A DNA stretch of 64,000 nt, taken from NCBI RefSeq assembly GCF_000284035.1, contig NC_016887.1:186001-250000 (forward strand), written 5' to 3'. A program made the position numbers and the translations under genes. Source of the stretch: Nocardia cyriacigeorgica GUH-2 (GTDB taxonomy: Bacteria; Actinomycetota; Actinomycetes; Mycobacteriales; Mycobacteriaceae). Shown here piece after piece: positions 52,771 to 62,040 of this stretch. The notes beneath the pieces are model-generated. The model saw nothing but the letters and a program-made list of their open reading frames with translations. It did not search any database and was not told the origin of the DNA. How positions within the stretch are numbered: position 1 is the stretch's first letter; the number at the start of each line of letters is the position of its first letter.

Positions 52771-53579
52771 CGAGGGCCGGTGCGAAGCCCCAGGAAGCAA
52801 GGGAACGGATGTCGGTGGTGGCGATCGAAGTAGTCGACACGGAGCTGGCCGCGGTCTACAGCGGACTGGGGACCGAGTTCGCCGCATACGAGCGCGTCAA
52901 GCAGCTGATCGTGTCGCAGATCAAGGGCGGCCGGTGGCAGGAGGGCGATCAGATCCCCTCGGAGAACCAGCTCGTCAACGCGCTGGGCCTGTCCCGGATG
53001 ACGATCAACCGCGCCCTGCGCGACCTCACCGCCGAGGGCGTGCTGAACCGGGTGATGGGTGTGGGCACCTTCGTCGCCCCGACCAAGGCGGCGTCACCGC
53101 TGTTCGAGGTCAAGAACATCGCCGACGAGATCTCCCAGCGCGGTCACCGCCACCGCACCGAGGTCGTCTTCGTCCGCGCCGAAGAAGCCGAGCCCGGGCA
53201 TCCGGCGCTCGGTAACGACCTGGGCGGGAAGGTCTTTCATTCGCTGATCGTGCACTTCGAAGACGATGTGCCGATCCAGGTGGAAGACCGCTACGTCAAC
53301 CCGGCCGAGGCGCCGCAATACCTCGAACAGGATTTCACCAAGCAAACCCCGAACACCTATCTCAGCGAGGTGGCGCCGCTCGAACGCGGCGAACACGTCG
53401 TCGAGGCGGTGCTGGCCAGCGCCGAGGAATGCCGGCTGCTGGGCGTCGCGCGGTCCGAGCCCTGCCTGCTGATCCGCCGCCGCACCTGGTCACACAGCGG
53501 GCTGGTGAGCTCGGCGCGGTTGATTCATCCGGGGTCGCGGAGCCGGTTGGAGGGGAGTTTCGGAAGCGGGCAGGGCTGA
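52767..53579 (+). CDS. hutC: GntR/HutC-family repressor
   Basis: HutC represses hut genes and is released by urocanate (family knowledge). The 270-residue protein has a GntR winged helix (AYERVKQLIVSQIKGGRWQE, IPSENQLVNALGLSRMTINR, VMGVGTFVAP) and a UTRA ligand domain (SQRGHRHRTEVVFVRAEEAE, EDRYVNPAEAPQYLEQDFTK, ECRLLGVARSEPCLLIRRRT). Its start overlaps the glutamate dehydrogenase stop by four bases; ATG 52809, with AAGGGA upstream, is an alternative start. The likely targets are the palindromes at 37322, 37415 and 49296. Confidence 0.9.
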   Translation: MTRAGAKPQEARERMSVVAIEVVDTELAAVYSGLGTEFAAYERVKQLIVSQIKGGRWQEGDQIPSENQLVNALGLSRMTINRALRDLTAEGVLNRVMGVGTFVAPTKAASPLFEVKNIADEISQRGHRHRTEVVFVRAEEAEPGHPALGNDLGGKVFHSLIVHFEDDVPIQVEDRYVNPAEAPQYLEQDFTKQTPNTYLSEVAPLERGEHVVEAVLASAEECRLLGVARSEPCLLIRRRTWSHSGLVSSARLIHPGSRSRLEGSFGSGQG

Positions 53580-53777
53580 GCCTCGTACGGATTCACACCC
53601 GGCGAACCACGTAATGCGCGCGACCCAGGCCGGCCCGCGGACCTGCTCGGCATACGGCTTGCCGACGGGGCAACCCGGCCGGTGGCGTCGGGCTCGGCGC
53701 TGACACAGTCGCGCCCGTTCGAGGAGCAGGCCGGCCGACCGCGGACGCGGCCCTGTGGCTGCGCTTCGCCGCGCGTG

Positions 53778-54194
53778 TCAATCGCGACCGAGCGCGGCGG
53801 CTATCCGGCCGGCTGCGGCAACGGGATCCTCGTGTTCCCAGATCCGGATGACCCGCCAGCCTGCCGCGGCGAGCGCGTCGTCGGTGGCGCGATCGCGGGC
53901 GACATTGCCGGCCAGCTTCTCCGCCCACCATTCGGCATTGTTCTTCGGATAGGTGGCGTGCTGCGGGCAGCTGTGCCAGAAACACCCATCGACATAGACG
54001 GCGACGCGCAGACGGGGGAAAACCACATCGGCGCGGCGGCGTTGGCCGCGGATCGGCGCGCGGTCCACGAAATAGCGCAGCCCGCGGCGGTGCAGTTCCC
54101 GGCGTAGGGCGAGTTCGGGTGCGGTGCCCGCGCGGCGTTGCCGAGACATCCGGGCGCTGGTCGCGGGGTCGGTGGGCGGGCGCTGACTGGTCAC
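53778..54194 (-). CDS. vsr: Very short patch repair endonuclease
   Basis: Vsr nicks 5' of the T in T:G mismatches produced by deamination of 5-methylcytosine. The 138-residue protein shows MSRQRRAGTAPELALRRELH, RYFVDRAPIRGQRRRADVVF (catalytic Asp), VYVDGCFWHSCPQHATYPKN (His, zinc Cys) and GWRVIRIWEHE. GTG 54194 gives the family length; the frame upstream continues into the methyltransferase gene. It lies 28 bases after the C5-methyltransferase stop on the same strand, the classical dcm-vsr order. Confidence 0.92.
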   Translation of the reverse strand: MTSQRPPTDPATSARMSRQRRAGTAPELALRRELHRRGLRYFVDRAPIRGQRRRADVVFPRLRVAVYVDGCFWHSCPQHATYPKNNAEWWAEKLAGNVARDRATDDALAAAGWRVIRIWEHEDPVAAAGRIAAALGRD

Positions 54195-54222
54195 GGTGTG
54201 TCCAGCGCGCGCGGCAGCGCAT

Positions 54223-55371
54223 TCATGCCGCCCAGCCGCCCATGCGATCGAGGTGTGATTCCACATCGTCCAGAAAACCCGGCGGAAAGCGGAGACTGCC
54301 CATCGCGGTGCGGCGCAGGAAACCGGCGGTGGCGCGGGCCGAGAGCAGTCGGGAATCGGTGAGGAAGTTCTTCAGGTCCTCATACGGCTCGTGCACGGGC
54401 CAGGTGGAGACCGGGACCTCGAAGGCAGTGCCGTTGTGGCCCCACGCCGCGACCGGCCACGGCTTGCCGGGCGGCAGCGGACGATCACCGGGTAGTGGTT
54501 CCAGCGGTGCTGCGAGCCGGGCGCCCACCCACGACGCCATGCGGACACTCACCGCATTGCCGACCAGTTTCCAGCGGTGGCCCTGCCGGATACCGGGCAC
54601 CTCCGTGGCGGGCGCGGTCCAATCAGGATCGAAACCCTGCAGCATCTCTCCGTCGACGATGCCCGGCGTGACGATCTCCCCAGACGGCAACCGCACTGCC
54701 GGCGGGCTGGCGATACCCAGCCCGGAACCGCCCTTGAGCGTCGGTACCGCGTTCACCGCCCAGCCCAGTCCACGCACGCCTTCGGTCCAGTAGAAGCCGC
54801 ACGGATCGCTGCTCGCGTCGCCGACCGTGCGTGCGCCCGCGTCTTCACCGAACAGCACGCCGCGCGGGTCCTCGGTGCGGGAGGCGAGCATGAGCACACG
54901 GTTGCGCCGCTGCGGCAGCCCGAACGCGCGGGCGTCGACCACTCGATAGGCCCAGGTGTAGCCGAGTTCCTCCAGCGCCGCGGTGATATGCCGCATGGCG
55001 GCGCCGCGCCCGAGTTGCAGCATGAACGGAACATTCTCGATCAACAGCCAGCGCGGCCCGCGTTTGCGGCGCACCAGCCGGAAAACCTCGTCCACCAGGC
55101 CGGACCTGTCGCCGGTGATGCCTGCGGTGCGTCCGGCCTGCGAGAGGTCCTGGCAGGGAAATCCGGCGGCGACCAATTCTGTGCCGGCCGGAATCGAGCG
55201 CAAACGAGTGATGTCGGCCTGCAACGGGATCTCCGGGAACCGCGCCGACAGCACGCCCTGCGCGCCCGGATCGATCTCGCACAGCAGCTCGGTCTGCCAG
55301 CCGTGTTCGGCCAGCCCGAGCTCGAGCCCGCCGATCCCGGCGAACAGCCCGACCATCCGCGCGCCCGTCAA
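54223..55371 (-). CDS. DNA (cytosine-5) methyltransferase
   Basis: The 382-residue enzyme has the ordered motifs VGLFAGIGGLELGLAEHGW (I), GFPCQDLSQAGRTAG (IV, catalytic Cys), LIENVPFML (VI), LPQRRNRVLMLASR (VIII) and KLVGNAVSVRM (X). The target-recognition region (about 180-280) is compact; specificity cannot be read off. TTG 55371 is eight bases after GAGGAGAGG; the ATG at 55356 is too far. It pairs with vsr, and no restriction endonuclease gene is seen on either side, so it looks like a solitary or orphan methylase. Confidence 0.93.
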   Translation of the reverse strand: MTGARMVGLFAGIGGLELGLAEHGWQTELLCEIDPGAQGVLSARFPEIPLQADITRLRSIPAGTELVAAGFPCQDLSQAGRTAGITGDRSGLVDEVFRLVRRKRGPRWLLIENVPFMLQLGRGAAMRHITAALEELGYTWAYRVVDARAFGLPQRRNRVLMLASRTEDPRGVLFGEDAGARTVGDASSDPCGFYWTEGVRGLGWAVNAVPTLKGGSGLGIASPPAVRLPSGEIVTPGIVDGEMLQGFDPDWTAPATEVPGIRQGHRWKLVGNAVSVRMASWVGARLAAPLEPLPGDRPLPPGKPWPVAAWGHNGTAFEVPVSTWPVHEPYEDLKNFLTDSRLLSARATAGFLRRTAMGSLRFPPGFLDDVESHLDRMGGWAA

Positions 55372-55482
55372 CGAACGTCCTCTCCTCAGCGGAATCCTGC
55401 CCGCGCACCTTGCCCGATCCTTGACGGAACGTTACTCGAGTTTCCCGCGGGGCTGATCACCTGAGTGTCGTGCCGACGTGGT

Positions 55483-55761
55483 CTAGAGCCGCATTTCGTT
55501 CGTGCACTCGAACTCGCGCACGTCGGCCGCGGTGATCTGCACATCGAGTTCGCCGGAGGTGCCCTCGCCGCGGAACACCTCGACCGCGGCGCGGTTGGTC
55601 CAGCGCTCGTAGACATTGACCCGGTCCGGTTCCAGGAGGTCCGCGCCGAGCGTGAAGTCCAGGCAGCCGGGCGCCTCCCGCGCCTGTTCGACGACCTCGC
55701 GGCACGCCTCGAGATAGCGGTCGCGTTCGGTGACTCGAAGATATCCGGCGACGATCAGCAC
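55483..55761 (-). CDS. Antibiotic biosynthesis monooxygenase (ABM) domain protein
   Basis: A 92-residue dimeric alpha+beta barrel: VAGYLRVTERDRYLEACREV, EQAREAPGCLDFTLGADLLE, PDRVNVYERWTNRAAVEVFR. ABM proteins include quinol oxygenases and heme-degrading or stress-linked small enzymes; this one lacks the Asn/Trp pair of IsdG-type heme oxygenases. GTG 55761. It diverges from the ABC exporter operon. Confidence 0.82.
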   Translation of the reverse strand: MLIVAGYLRVTERDRYLEACREVVEQAREAPGCLDFTLGADLLEPDRVNVYERWTNRAAVEVFRGEGTSGELDVQITAADVREFECTNEMRL

Positions 55762-55940
55762 ACTCGGAGTCTATGACCGGTCGCAGCCGTGCGGGCGGGA
55801 AGAAAATCGGTTGGCTGTTCGTTGTCGCGGTGCCAGTCTTGTTGGACCCAATTGTTGTCATACCCCGCTGCGATCATCGAAGGCGTCGCCGGTATCGGGG
55901 TGCGGATCACCGGAGACGTCGCTGAACAGAAGGGGGAGAT

Positions 55941-57758
55941 TTGTCCGTCGCGTTGGACGTGCCTTCCGCTGAAGCGGAGGCCGACAGACCACAGCCGCCC
56001 GCGCCAAGGGGTGGGCGGCGCGCTTCGCTGCTCAGGTTCTGGCCGTACTTGCGGCCGTACCGAGTACAGCTGAGCGCCGCCACGGCGCTGTCGGTAGCCG
56101 CGATGCTGACCGCGGTGCTGACGCCGCTGGTGATCGCGCGGATCGTCGACGGCCCGATCGCGCGCGGCGATTTCGGGGGCATCGTCGGTCCGGTTCTACT
56201 GGTGCTGCTGCTCGGAGTGATCGAGGCGATCGGTGTGTGGGGCCGTCGATGGCTGCTGGCCAAGCCCGCCACGCAGTTCGAGATCACCATGCGGGCCAAG
56301 ATCTTTCGGGAACTACAAACCCTGGCCATCGGGCGGCACGACTCGTGGGAGTCGGGGCAGCTGCTCTCACGAGCAGTCGACGATCTGGCCACCTTGCGCC
56401 GGTTCATCGGATTCGCCGGGCCGGTCCTGGTGATCCATGCCGTCGTGATCCCGGTCGGCCTGGCCGTGCTGGTGGCGATGAGCTGGCAGATCGGGGTGAT
56501 CTTCGCTGTCGCCGCAGTGCCGATGACGATCATCTGCGTCCGGTTCGAACGCCGTTATGCCGTCGCCTCGCGGCGTTCACAGGACCAGTCGGGCGATCTG
56601 GCCACCACCGCCGAGGAATCCGCGCAAGGTATCCGAGTGCTCAAGGCCTTCGGCCGCGGCAGCTACTTCGGCAGCCATTTCACCGCGCAGGCCCGTGAAC
56701 TCCAGCGCACCGAGATGTACAAGGTGCGCCTGGACGCCACGCTGTGGTCGGCGATGGTGGTGCTGTCGGAGTCGATCCTGGTGTTCGCGCTCGGATTCGG
56801 TGCGTACGCGGTGGTCAGCGGCACGATGACGCTCGGCGCCGTCGTCGGCGCGGTCACCCTCGCCACCTTCCTGCAATGGCCGATCATCTGGACCGGTTTC
56901 CTGCTCGCCGAGCTGAACGACGCGGGCACCGCCGCCGACCGGTACTGGGAGATCATCGACACCCCCATCGACATCATCGATCCGGCCGATCCGGTGCCGC
57001 TGCCGGAGCGGATCATCGGTGAACTACGCCTCGATGGTGTGCGTTTCGGCTTCCCCGAGGCCGAAGACGATGTGCTGCGCGATATTTCACTGACCGTCCG
57101 CCCCGGAGAGACCGTCGCGCTCGTCGGCGCAACGGGCAGCGGTAAAACCGCACTGCTCAACCTGATTCCCCGCCTCTACGACGTCACCGGCGGCGTCGTC
57201 ACCATCGACGGTATCGATATCGCCGCCCTGCGGGTGCGGGATCTGCGGTCGCTGGTGGCGGTGGCGTTCGAGGATCCGGTGCTCTTCTCGGCGAGTGTGC
57301 GCGAGAACGTCGCGCTCGGCGATCCCGACGCCTCCGACGAGGACGTGCGCCGGGCATTGGAGATCGCCCAGGCCACGGAATTCGTGGCGAACCTGCCATG
57401 GGGACTGGATACCAGGATCGGTGAGCAGGGCCTGAGCCTGTCCGGTGGGCAAAGGCAGCGGCTGGCTCTCGCCCGCGCGGTGCTCACCCGGGCCGGGCAG
57501 GAAGGCCGTGCCCGCATCGTCGTCCTGGACGACCCACTGTCGGCGCTCGACGTGCAAACCGAGGAGAAGGTGCAGGAACGCTTGCGCACCGCCCTCGCAG
57601 GCGCCACCACGCTGCTGGTCGCGCACCGCCCCTCGACCGCCGCCCTCGCCGATCGCGTGGCCCTGCTGGCCGACGGCCGGATCGTCGCCGAGGGCACCCA
57701 CGATCAACTGCTGCGTTCGAGCAGCCGCTACCGCGAACTGATGGGAGGTGAGTCATGA
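55941..57758 (+). CDS. ABC exporter half-transporter, degenerate-site subunit
   Basis: The 605-residue protein has six N-terminal helices (about 35-320) and an ATPase domain with Walker A ATGSGKT (near 396), signature SLSGGQRQRLALARAV, Walker B IVVLDDPLSALD and AHRPSTAAL in the H-loop region. The glutamate after Walker B is Asp, as in the degenerate site of heterodimeric exporters. It starts with TTG 55941 behind AGGGGGAG. Its stop overlaps the next half-transporter by ATGA. Substrate unknown; drugs, lipids or peptides are typical. Confidence 0.9.
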   Translation: MSVALDVPSAEAEADRPQPPAPRGGRRASLLRFWPYLRPYRVQLSAATALSVAAMLTAVLTPLVIARIVDGPIARGDFGGIVGPVLLVLLLGVIEAIGVWGRRWLLAKPATQFEITMRAKIFRELQTLAIGRHDSWESGQLLSRAVDDLATLRRFIGFAGPVLVIHAVVIPVGLAVLVAMSWQIGVIFAVAAVPMTIICVRFERRYAVASRRSQDQSGDLATTAEESAQGIRVLKAFGRGSYFGSHFTAQARELQRTEMYKVRLDATLWSAMVVLSESILVFALGFGAYAVVSGTMTLGAVVGAVTLATFLQWPIIWTGFLLAELNDAGTAADRYWEIIDTPIDIIDPADPVPLPERIIGELRLDGVRFGFPEAEDDVLRDISLTVRPGETVALVGATGSGKTALLNLIPRLYDVTGGVVTIDGIDIAALRVRDLRSLVAVAFEDPVLFSASVRENVALGDPDASDEDVRRALEIAQATEFVANLPWGLDTRIGEQGLSLSGGQRQRLALARAVLTRAGQEGRARIVVLDDPLSALDVQTEEKVQERLRTALAGATTLLVAHRPSTAALADRVALLADGRIVAEGTHDQLLRSSSRYRELMGGES

Positions 57759-59695
57759 GCAGCGCCGAGGACGGCCAGGCAAGTGTCGCCGTCGCCGAGC
57801 GCACCGAGGAAGCCGCCGATTGGCGCGGAATCGCCAGTGAGGACAAGGAAGTCACCGAGACCGGCAACCTGGTGCTCGCGGCGCGGTCGCGGCGGCTACT
57901 GGCCGAATTGGTGCGTTCCTATCGCAAGCTGGCGGCGCTGGCTCTCGCCATCATCGTGGTCGACAACGCCGCGACCGTGGCGGGCCCGTTGTTCGTCGCC
58001 TACGGGCTGGACCGGGGCATTGCCGAAGGGCGCGTGGGCAACTGGGTTCCGCTGATGTGGGCGGTCGGCGGCTACTTCGGCGCCACGGTGCTCGGCGGGC
58101 TCACCACCTTCTGCTTCGTTCGCGTCGCGGGCAGGTTGAGCCAGAACGTGCTGTTCGATCTGCGGGTGCGGGCCTTCGCCCATGTGCAGAGCCTCGATGT
58201 CGGATTCCACGAGAAGTACACCTCCGGCAAGGTCGTCGCCCGGCTCACCGGCGATATCGAGACGCTGCAAGAGCTGCTGGAAGGCGCGCTCAACGAGGCA
58301 TTGAGCGCGATCCTGTCGGTGCTCACCATCGCGGTGCTGCTGGTCTACCTGGATCTGACACTCGCCGCGGTCGTGTTCGCGGGCTTCGTGCCGCTGTTCC
58401 TGGTCACCCGCTGGGCGCAGCGCCGCCAGCGCGCCGGTTACCGCCGCACCCGCGGCGCCATCGCCAAAGTGGTGGTGCAGTTCGTGGAGTCGATGGGCGG
58501 CATGCGCGCGGTGCAGGCCTTCCGCCGCGAGGAACGCAACGAATCCGTGCTCGCCATGGAGGACGCGGCCTACCGCGAGGCCAACGTCACCGCGGTCCGC
58601 GGGATGGGCGAATACGCCGGCCTCACCCGCCTGCTCGGCAACCTCACCACCGTCGTGGTGATCATCGTCGGCGCCTGGCAGGTCATCGAGGGAAACCTCG
58701 CCGTCGGCGTACTGGCCGCCTACCTGCTGTACCTGAAGAACTTCTACGGGCCGCTCGATGAGCTGGCCCAGGTCTTCAACTCCTACCAGTCCGCTGCGGC
58801 CGCGCTGGAGAAGATCTCGGGCGTGCTGGAGGAGCAGCCTGCGGTCGCCGAACCGACGGAACCGGTCCCCCTCGGCACCATGGCCGGCGGGATGCGGCTG
58901 GAGCGGGTCTGGTTCGACTACGCGGCACCTCCCGGCGAATCGGACTCGGAGCCCGCTGAGCGGATGGCGGGCCATGTCGAGAACACGACCTGCGTAGGTG
59001 CGTCGCGCGGTCCGGTACTTCCCGAGATGACCCTCGATATCCCCGCAGGTCAGGTCGTCGCACTCGTCGGCCCTACCGGCGCGGGCAAGTCCACGCTGGC
59101 CAAGCTGCTGACGCGCTTCTACGACCCGTCCGGCGGCATCGTCACCCTCGACGGCATCGACCTGCGCCGGATCACCGACGCCGAGCTGCGCCGTCACGTC
59201 GTCATGGTCACCCAGGAGGCGTACCTGTTCTCCGGCTCGGTCGCCGACAACATCCGGCTGGGGAGGCCGGACGCCACCGACGCCGAGGTGCACGACGCGG
59301 CGCGCGCGGTCGGCCTGTACGAGTTCGTGATGGCGCTGCCGGAGGGATTCGACACCGACGTGCGCAGGCGCGGCGGCAGGCTCTCGGCCGGGCAGCGGCA
59401 GCTGGTGGCGTTCGCGCGGGTGTTTCTGGCCGATCCGGCGGTGATCGTGCTCGACGAGGCCACCTCGAGCCTGGACATCCCCAGCGAACGGCTGGTGCAG
59501 GACGCCCTGGAGACGGTGCTGCGCGACCGCACCGCGGTGATCATCGCGCACCGGCTGTCGACGGTGGCCATCGCGGACCGGGTGCTGGTGCTGGAGGCGG
59601 GCCGGGTCGTGGAGGACGGCGCGCCGCAGGAGCTGATCGCGGGTAATGGCCGCTTCGCCGGGTTGCACGCGGCGTGGCGCGAGTCGCTGGTGTGA
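57755..59695 (+). CDS. ABC exporter half-transporter, consensus-site subunit
   Basis: The 646-residue partner of the preceding subunit has six helices, coupling segments and an ATPase domain with Walker A GPTGAGKST, LSAGQRQLVAFARVFL as signature, Walker B VIVLDEATSSLD (glutamate present) and IIAHRLSTVAIADRV. A 30-residue insert (about 390-422, GESDSEPAERMAGHVENTTC and on) lies between the first strand FDYAAPP and the PVLPEMTLDIPAGQ strand and is not usual. ATG 57755 overlaps the previous stop. The asymmetric pair fits a heterodimeric exporter. Confidence 0.92.
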   Translation: MSSAEDGQASVAVAERTEEAADWRGIASEDKEVTETGNLVLAARSRRLLAELVRSYRKLAALALAIIVVDNAATVAGPLFVAYGLDRGIAEGRVGNWVPLMWAVGGYFGATVLGGLTTFCFVRVAGRLSQNVLFDLRVRAFAHVQSLDVGFHEKYTSGKVVARLTGDIETLQELLEGALNEALSAILSVLTIAVLLVYLDLTLAAVVFAGFVPLFLVTRWAQRRQRAGYRRTRGAIAKVVVQFVESMGGMRAVQAFRREERNESVLAMEDAAYREANVTAVRGMGEYAGLTRLLGNLTTVVVIIVGAWQVIEGNLAVGVLAAYLLYLKNFYGPLDELAQVFNSYQSAAAALEKISGVLEEQPAVAEPTEPVPLGTMAGGMRLERVWFDYAAPPGESDSEPAERMAGHVENTTCVGASRGPVLPEMTLDIPAGQVVALVGPTGAGKSTLAKLLTRFYDPSGGIVTLDGIDLRRITDAELRRHVVMVTQEAYLFSGSVADNIRLGRPDATDAEVHDAARAVGLYEFVMALPEGFDTDVRRRGGRLSAGQRQLVAFARVFLADPAVIVLDEATSSLDIPSERLVQDALETVLRDRTAVIIAHRLSTVAIADRVLVLEAGRVVEDGAPQELIAGNGRFAGLHAAWRESLV

Positions 59696-59731
59696 TGCGG
59701 TCATGACGGTGTTGTCGCTTACGGTAGATAC

Positions 59732-60343
59732 GTGACGCACGCGACCGACGCAGCATCAGGCCAAGAGAGCCCGTCGCCCTCCCGGTGGCCCGCGGTCCTC
59801 ACCTGGCGCGCGCATGACGCGACGCGGATGGAATCGGTCCGCGTGACGGTCAACGGCGACCGCATCCGTGCCACCGGCCGCATCATCGGCGGCGCGGGCG
59901 CCGAGCATCCGGCGTTCAGCGCCTCCTACGACCTGGTCACCGACGAGAACGGCGCGACACGACGTCTATCGCTGCGCAGCACCACCGCGGCGGGGGAGCG
60001 GCACGCCTCGATCTCCCGGGACGAGGAGAACTACTGGCTGATCGACGCCACCGGCACCCACATCCGCTCCACCTTCGGCGGCGCCCTCGACGTGGACGTG
60101 GTGCTCAGCCCGTTCTTCAACACCTTGCCCATCCGCCGCTTCGGCCTCCAGCACGCGGTGGAAGACGTGCAGGTCCCGGTCGTCTACGTCCGCCTCCCCG
60201 ACCTGACCGTCCAGGAAGCCAGCCTCATCTACAGCAGCGCCAGCGACGGCATCAGCGTGCTGTCCCCGGTGTCGAGCGCGACCGTCACCGTCGACCCGGA
60301 CGGTTTCCTGCTCGACTACCCAGGCCTGGCCGAACGCATCTGA
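59732..60343 (+). CDS. Putative glycolipid-binding domain protein (DUF1089)
   Basis: The protein has 203 residues with a beta-rich fold: VLTWRAHDATRMESVRVTVN, AFSASYDLVTDENGATRRLS, FGGALDVDVVLSPFFNTLPI, and LIYSSASDGI. This pattern is the actinobacterial/fungal putative glycolipid-binding family (PF06475), function unproven. It lies 36 bases after the ABC exporter pair on the same strand and may belong to that unit. GTG 59732. Confidence 0.78.
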   Translation: MTHATDAASGQESPSPSRWPAVLTWRAHDATRMESVRVTVNGDRIRATGRIIGGAGAEHPAFSASYDLVTDENGATRRLSLRSTTAAGERHASISRDEENYWLIDATGTHIRSTFGGALDVDVVLSPFFNTLPIRRFGLQHAVEDVQVPVVYVRLPDLTVQEASLIYSSASDGISVLSPVSSATVTVDPDGFLLDYPGLAERI

Positions 60344-60379
60344 CACGTGGGGCGCCGGAGCGGAGCCGGCCGAGGCGAG

Positions 60380-61330
60380 TCAGTCCAGCCGCGTGATCAC
60401 CCCACCGCGCTGCCCGGCCTCCCGCAACTGCTCCAACCAGTCCTGATCACCCGGCCGGATACCGCTGATCTCCCAGCGCTCGGCCGTGTAATACCGCTGA
60501 CGCGCATCGTGCCCGGCCTCGGTGAGATCAGCCAGCGATCCGTCCTCGGCCAGCACCTCGCGAGCCGCGCTCAACACCGTCAGCGTTTCGTCGAGCACCT
60601 CCAGCAGCGCCGACGCGTTGGGTTCACAGATCGCACGCACCAGGTCGGGCGCTGTCCCCGCGACCCGGGTGCCGTCCCGGAACGAGCCCGCGGCCAGCCC
60701 GAGGGCCAGCTCACCACCGCCCGCGCCGGCCAGCGCCAACGCCTCGGCCAGCACATGCGGCAGGTGCGAGATGCGGGCTACCGCGCGGTCGTGCTCCTCG
60801 GAAACCACCGGAACGACCACCGAGCCGCAGGCCAGTGCCAGTCGGACCACCCGGGTCCACGGCTGCTGGTGCGTACCGGCGTCGACGCCGACGGCCCAGG
60901 CCGCGCCCTGGAACAGGGTGGGATCAGTTGCCGCCCAGCCGGACTGCGAGGTACCCGCCATCGGATGCCCGCCGACGAAGCGCGCTGCCAGCCCGTGCCG
61001 CTGGACCGCCGCCGCGACCGGCGCTTTCACGCTCACCACATCGGTCAACGCGCATTCCGGTGCGAATGTGGCGACCGCCGACAGCATCTGATCCACCGCG
61101 GGCATCGGCACCGCGACCACGATCAGCGCATCGGTCTGCGCGGCCCGGGTCAGCACCGCAGGCAGGTCGCCGGTGACGTCGAACCCGTCCGCGCGAGCGG
61201 CCTCGGCACCCGCTTCCGACCGGTTGTATCCCCAGGCTTCGAATCCGGCGCCGACCGCCGCGCGCAGCAGCGATCCGCCGATCAACCCGGTCCCGAGAAC
61301 GCATACGGGTGCTTGCTGGTCACCAGTCAC
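60380..61330 (-). CDS. tyrA: Prephenate dehydrogenase
   Basis: TyrA converts prephenate to 4-hydroxyphenylpyruvate with NAD. The protein has 316 residues: CVLGTGLIGGSLLRAAVGAG (Rossmann motif), VVAVPMPAVDQML, TDVVSVKAPV, VGGHPMAGTSQSGWAATDPT, the catalytic His region RISHLPHVLAEALA and GSFRDGTRVAGTAPDLVRAI. GTG 61330 (VTGDQQAPVC) is chosen. A longer reading to ATG 61390 would overlap the divergent gene's start codon exactly at CCATGG. In M. tuberculosis the same three-gene neighbourhood (Rv3752-Rv3754) exists. Confidence 0.92.
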   Translation of the reverse strand: MTGDQQAPVCVLGTGLIGGSLLRAAVGAGFEAWGYNRSEAGAEAARADGFDVTGDLPAVLTRAAQTDALIVVAVPMPAVDQMLSAVATFAPECALTDVVSVKAPVAAAVQRHGLAARFVGGHPMAGTSQSGWAATDPTLFQGAAWAVGVDAGTHQQPWTRVVRLALACGSVVVPVVSEEHDRAVARISHLPHVLAEALALAGAGGGELALGLAAGSFRDGTRVAGTAPDLVRAICEPNASALLEVLDETLTVLSAAREVLAEDGSLADLTEAGHDARQRYYTAERWEISGIRPGDQDWLEQLREAGQRGGVITRLD

Positions 61331-61388
61331 CGGAACAGATTCGCATACGACTTCAACATTTGACCTCGAGCCGACTACCGTTGCGGCC

Positions 61389-61928
61389 ATGGCAGCACAG
61401 CGCTCGGGCGGGAACAGGGCGGCGTCGGACGATTTCGACGACGTGGAAGGTTTCGCGGTAGCCGTTGTCCGTGAAGACGGCACCTGGCGGTGTAGTCCGC
61501 TGAGTTCGGCCGCGCTCACCAGCCTGGCCGCGGCCGAGGACGAGCTCAAGGCCCTGCGCAGCTCGGGCGCGGTATTCGGCCTGCTCGACGTCGACGACGA
61601 GTTCTTCATCGTGGTGCGTCCGGCCCCCGCCGGCACCCGGCTGCTGGTGTCGGATGCGACCGCCGCGATCGATTACGACATCGCCGCCGACGTGCTCGAG
61701 GCGCTGAACGTGGAGATCCCCGATATCGATCCGGACGAATTGGACGAAGTGGATCCGTGGGAGGAAGGCGATCTCGGTGTGCTCGCCGACCTCGGCCTGC
61801 CCGAGCCGGTCTTCAGCGTCATCCTCGCCGAGACCGACCTGTACCCCGACGAGCAACTCGGCATGATCGCCCAGCGCCTCGGCTTCGCCAACGAGCTGTC
61901 GGCCGTGCTGGACAAACTGCCGCGCTGA
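61389..61928 (+). CDS. tRNA adenosine deaminase-associated protein
   Basis: The protein has 179 residues. A conserved actinobacterial protein found next to tadA (Rv3753c-like): DDVEGFAVAVVREDGTWRCS, LRSSGAVFGLLDVDDEFFIV, VLEALNVEIPDIDPDELDEV, ILAETDLYPDEQLGMIAQRL and a C-terminal LGFANELSAVLDKLPR. It is acidic and probably a small alpha/beta protein. ATG 61389. tadA begins about 112 bases downstream on the same strand. Confidence 0.88.
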   Translation: MAAQRSGGNRAASDDFDDVEGFAVAVVREDGTWRCSPLSSAALTSLAAAEDELKALRSSGAVFGLLDVDDEFFIVVRPAPAGTRLLVSDATAAIDYDIAADVLEALNVEIPDIDPDELDEVDPWEEGDLGVLADLGLPEPVFSVILAETDLYPDEQLGMIAQRLGFANELSAVLDKLPR

Positions 61929-62040
61929 GGTGAGGCGAGTGCCGTTCGGGGCGTCGGCGGGTCCCGCTGAAGGGCCGGACCGTGATTCCGGTAGCGGCCC
62001 GCTCGCCGATCCCGGTCGAGTGTCTGCCGGAGAAGGTCGG

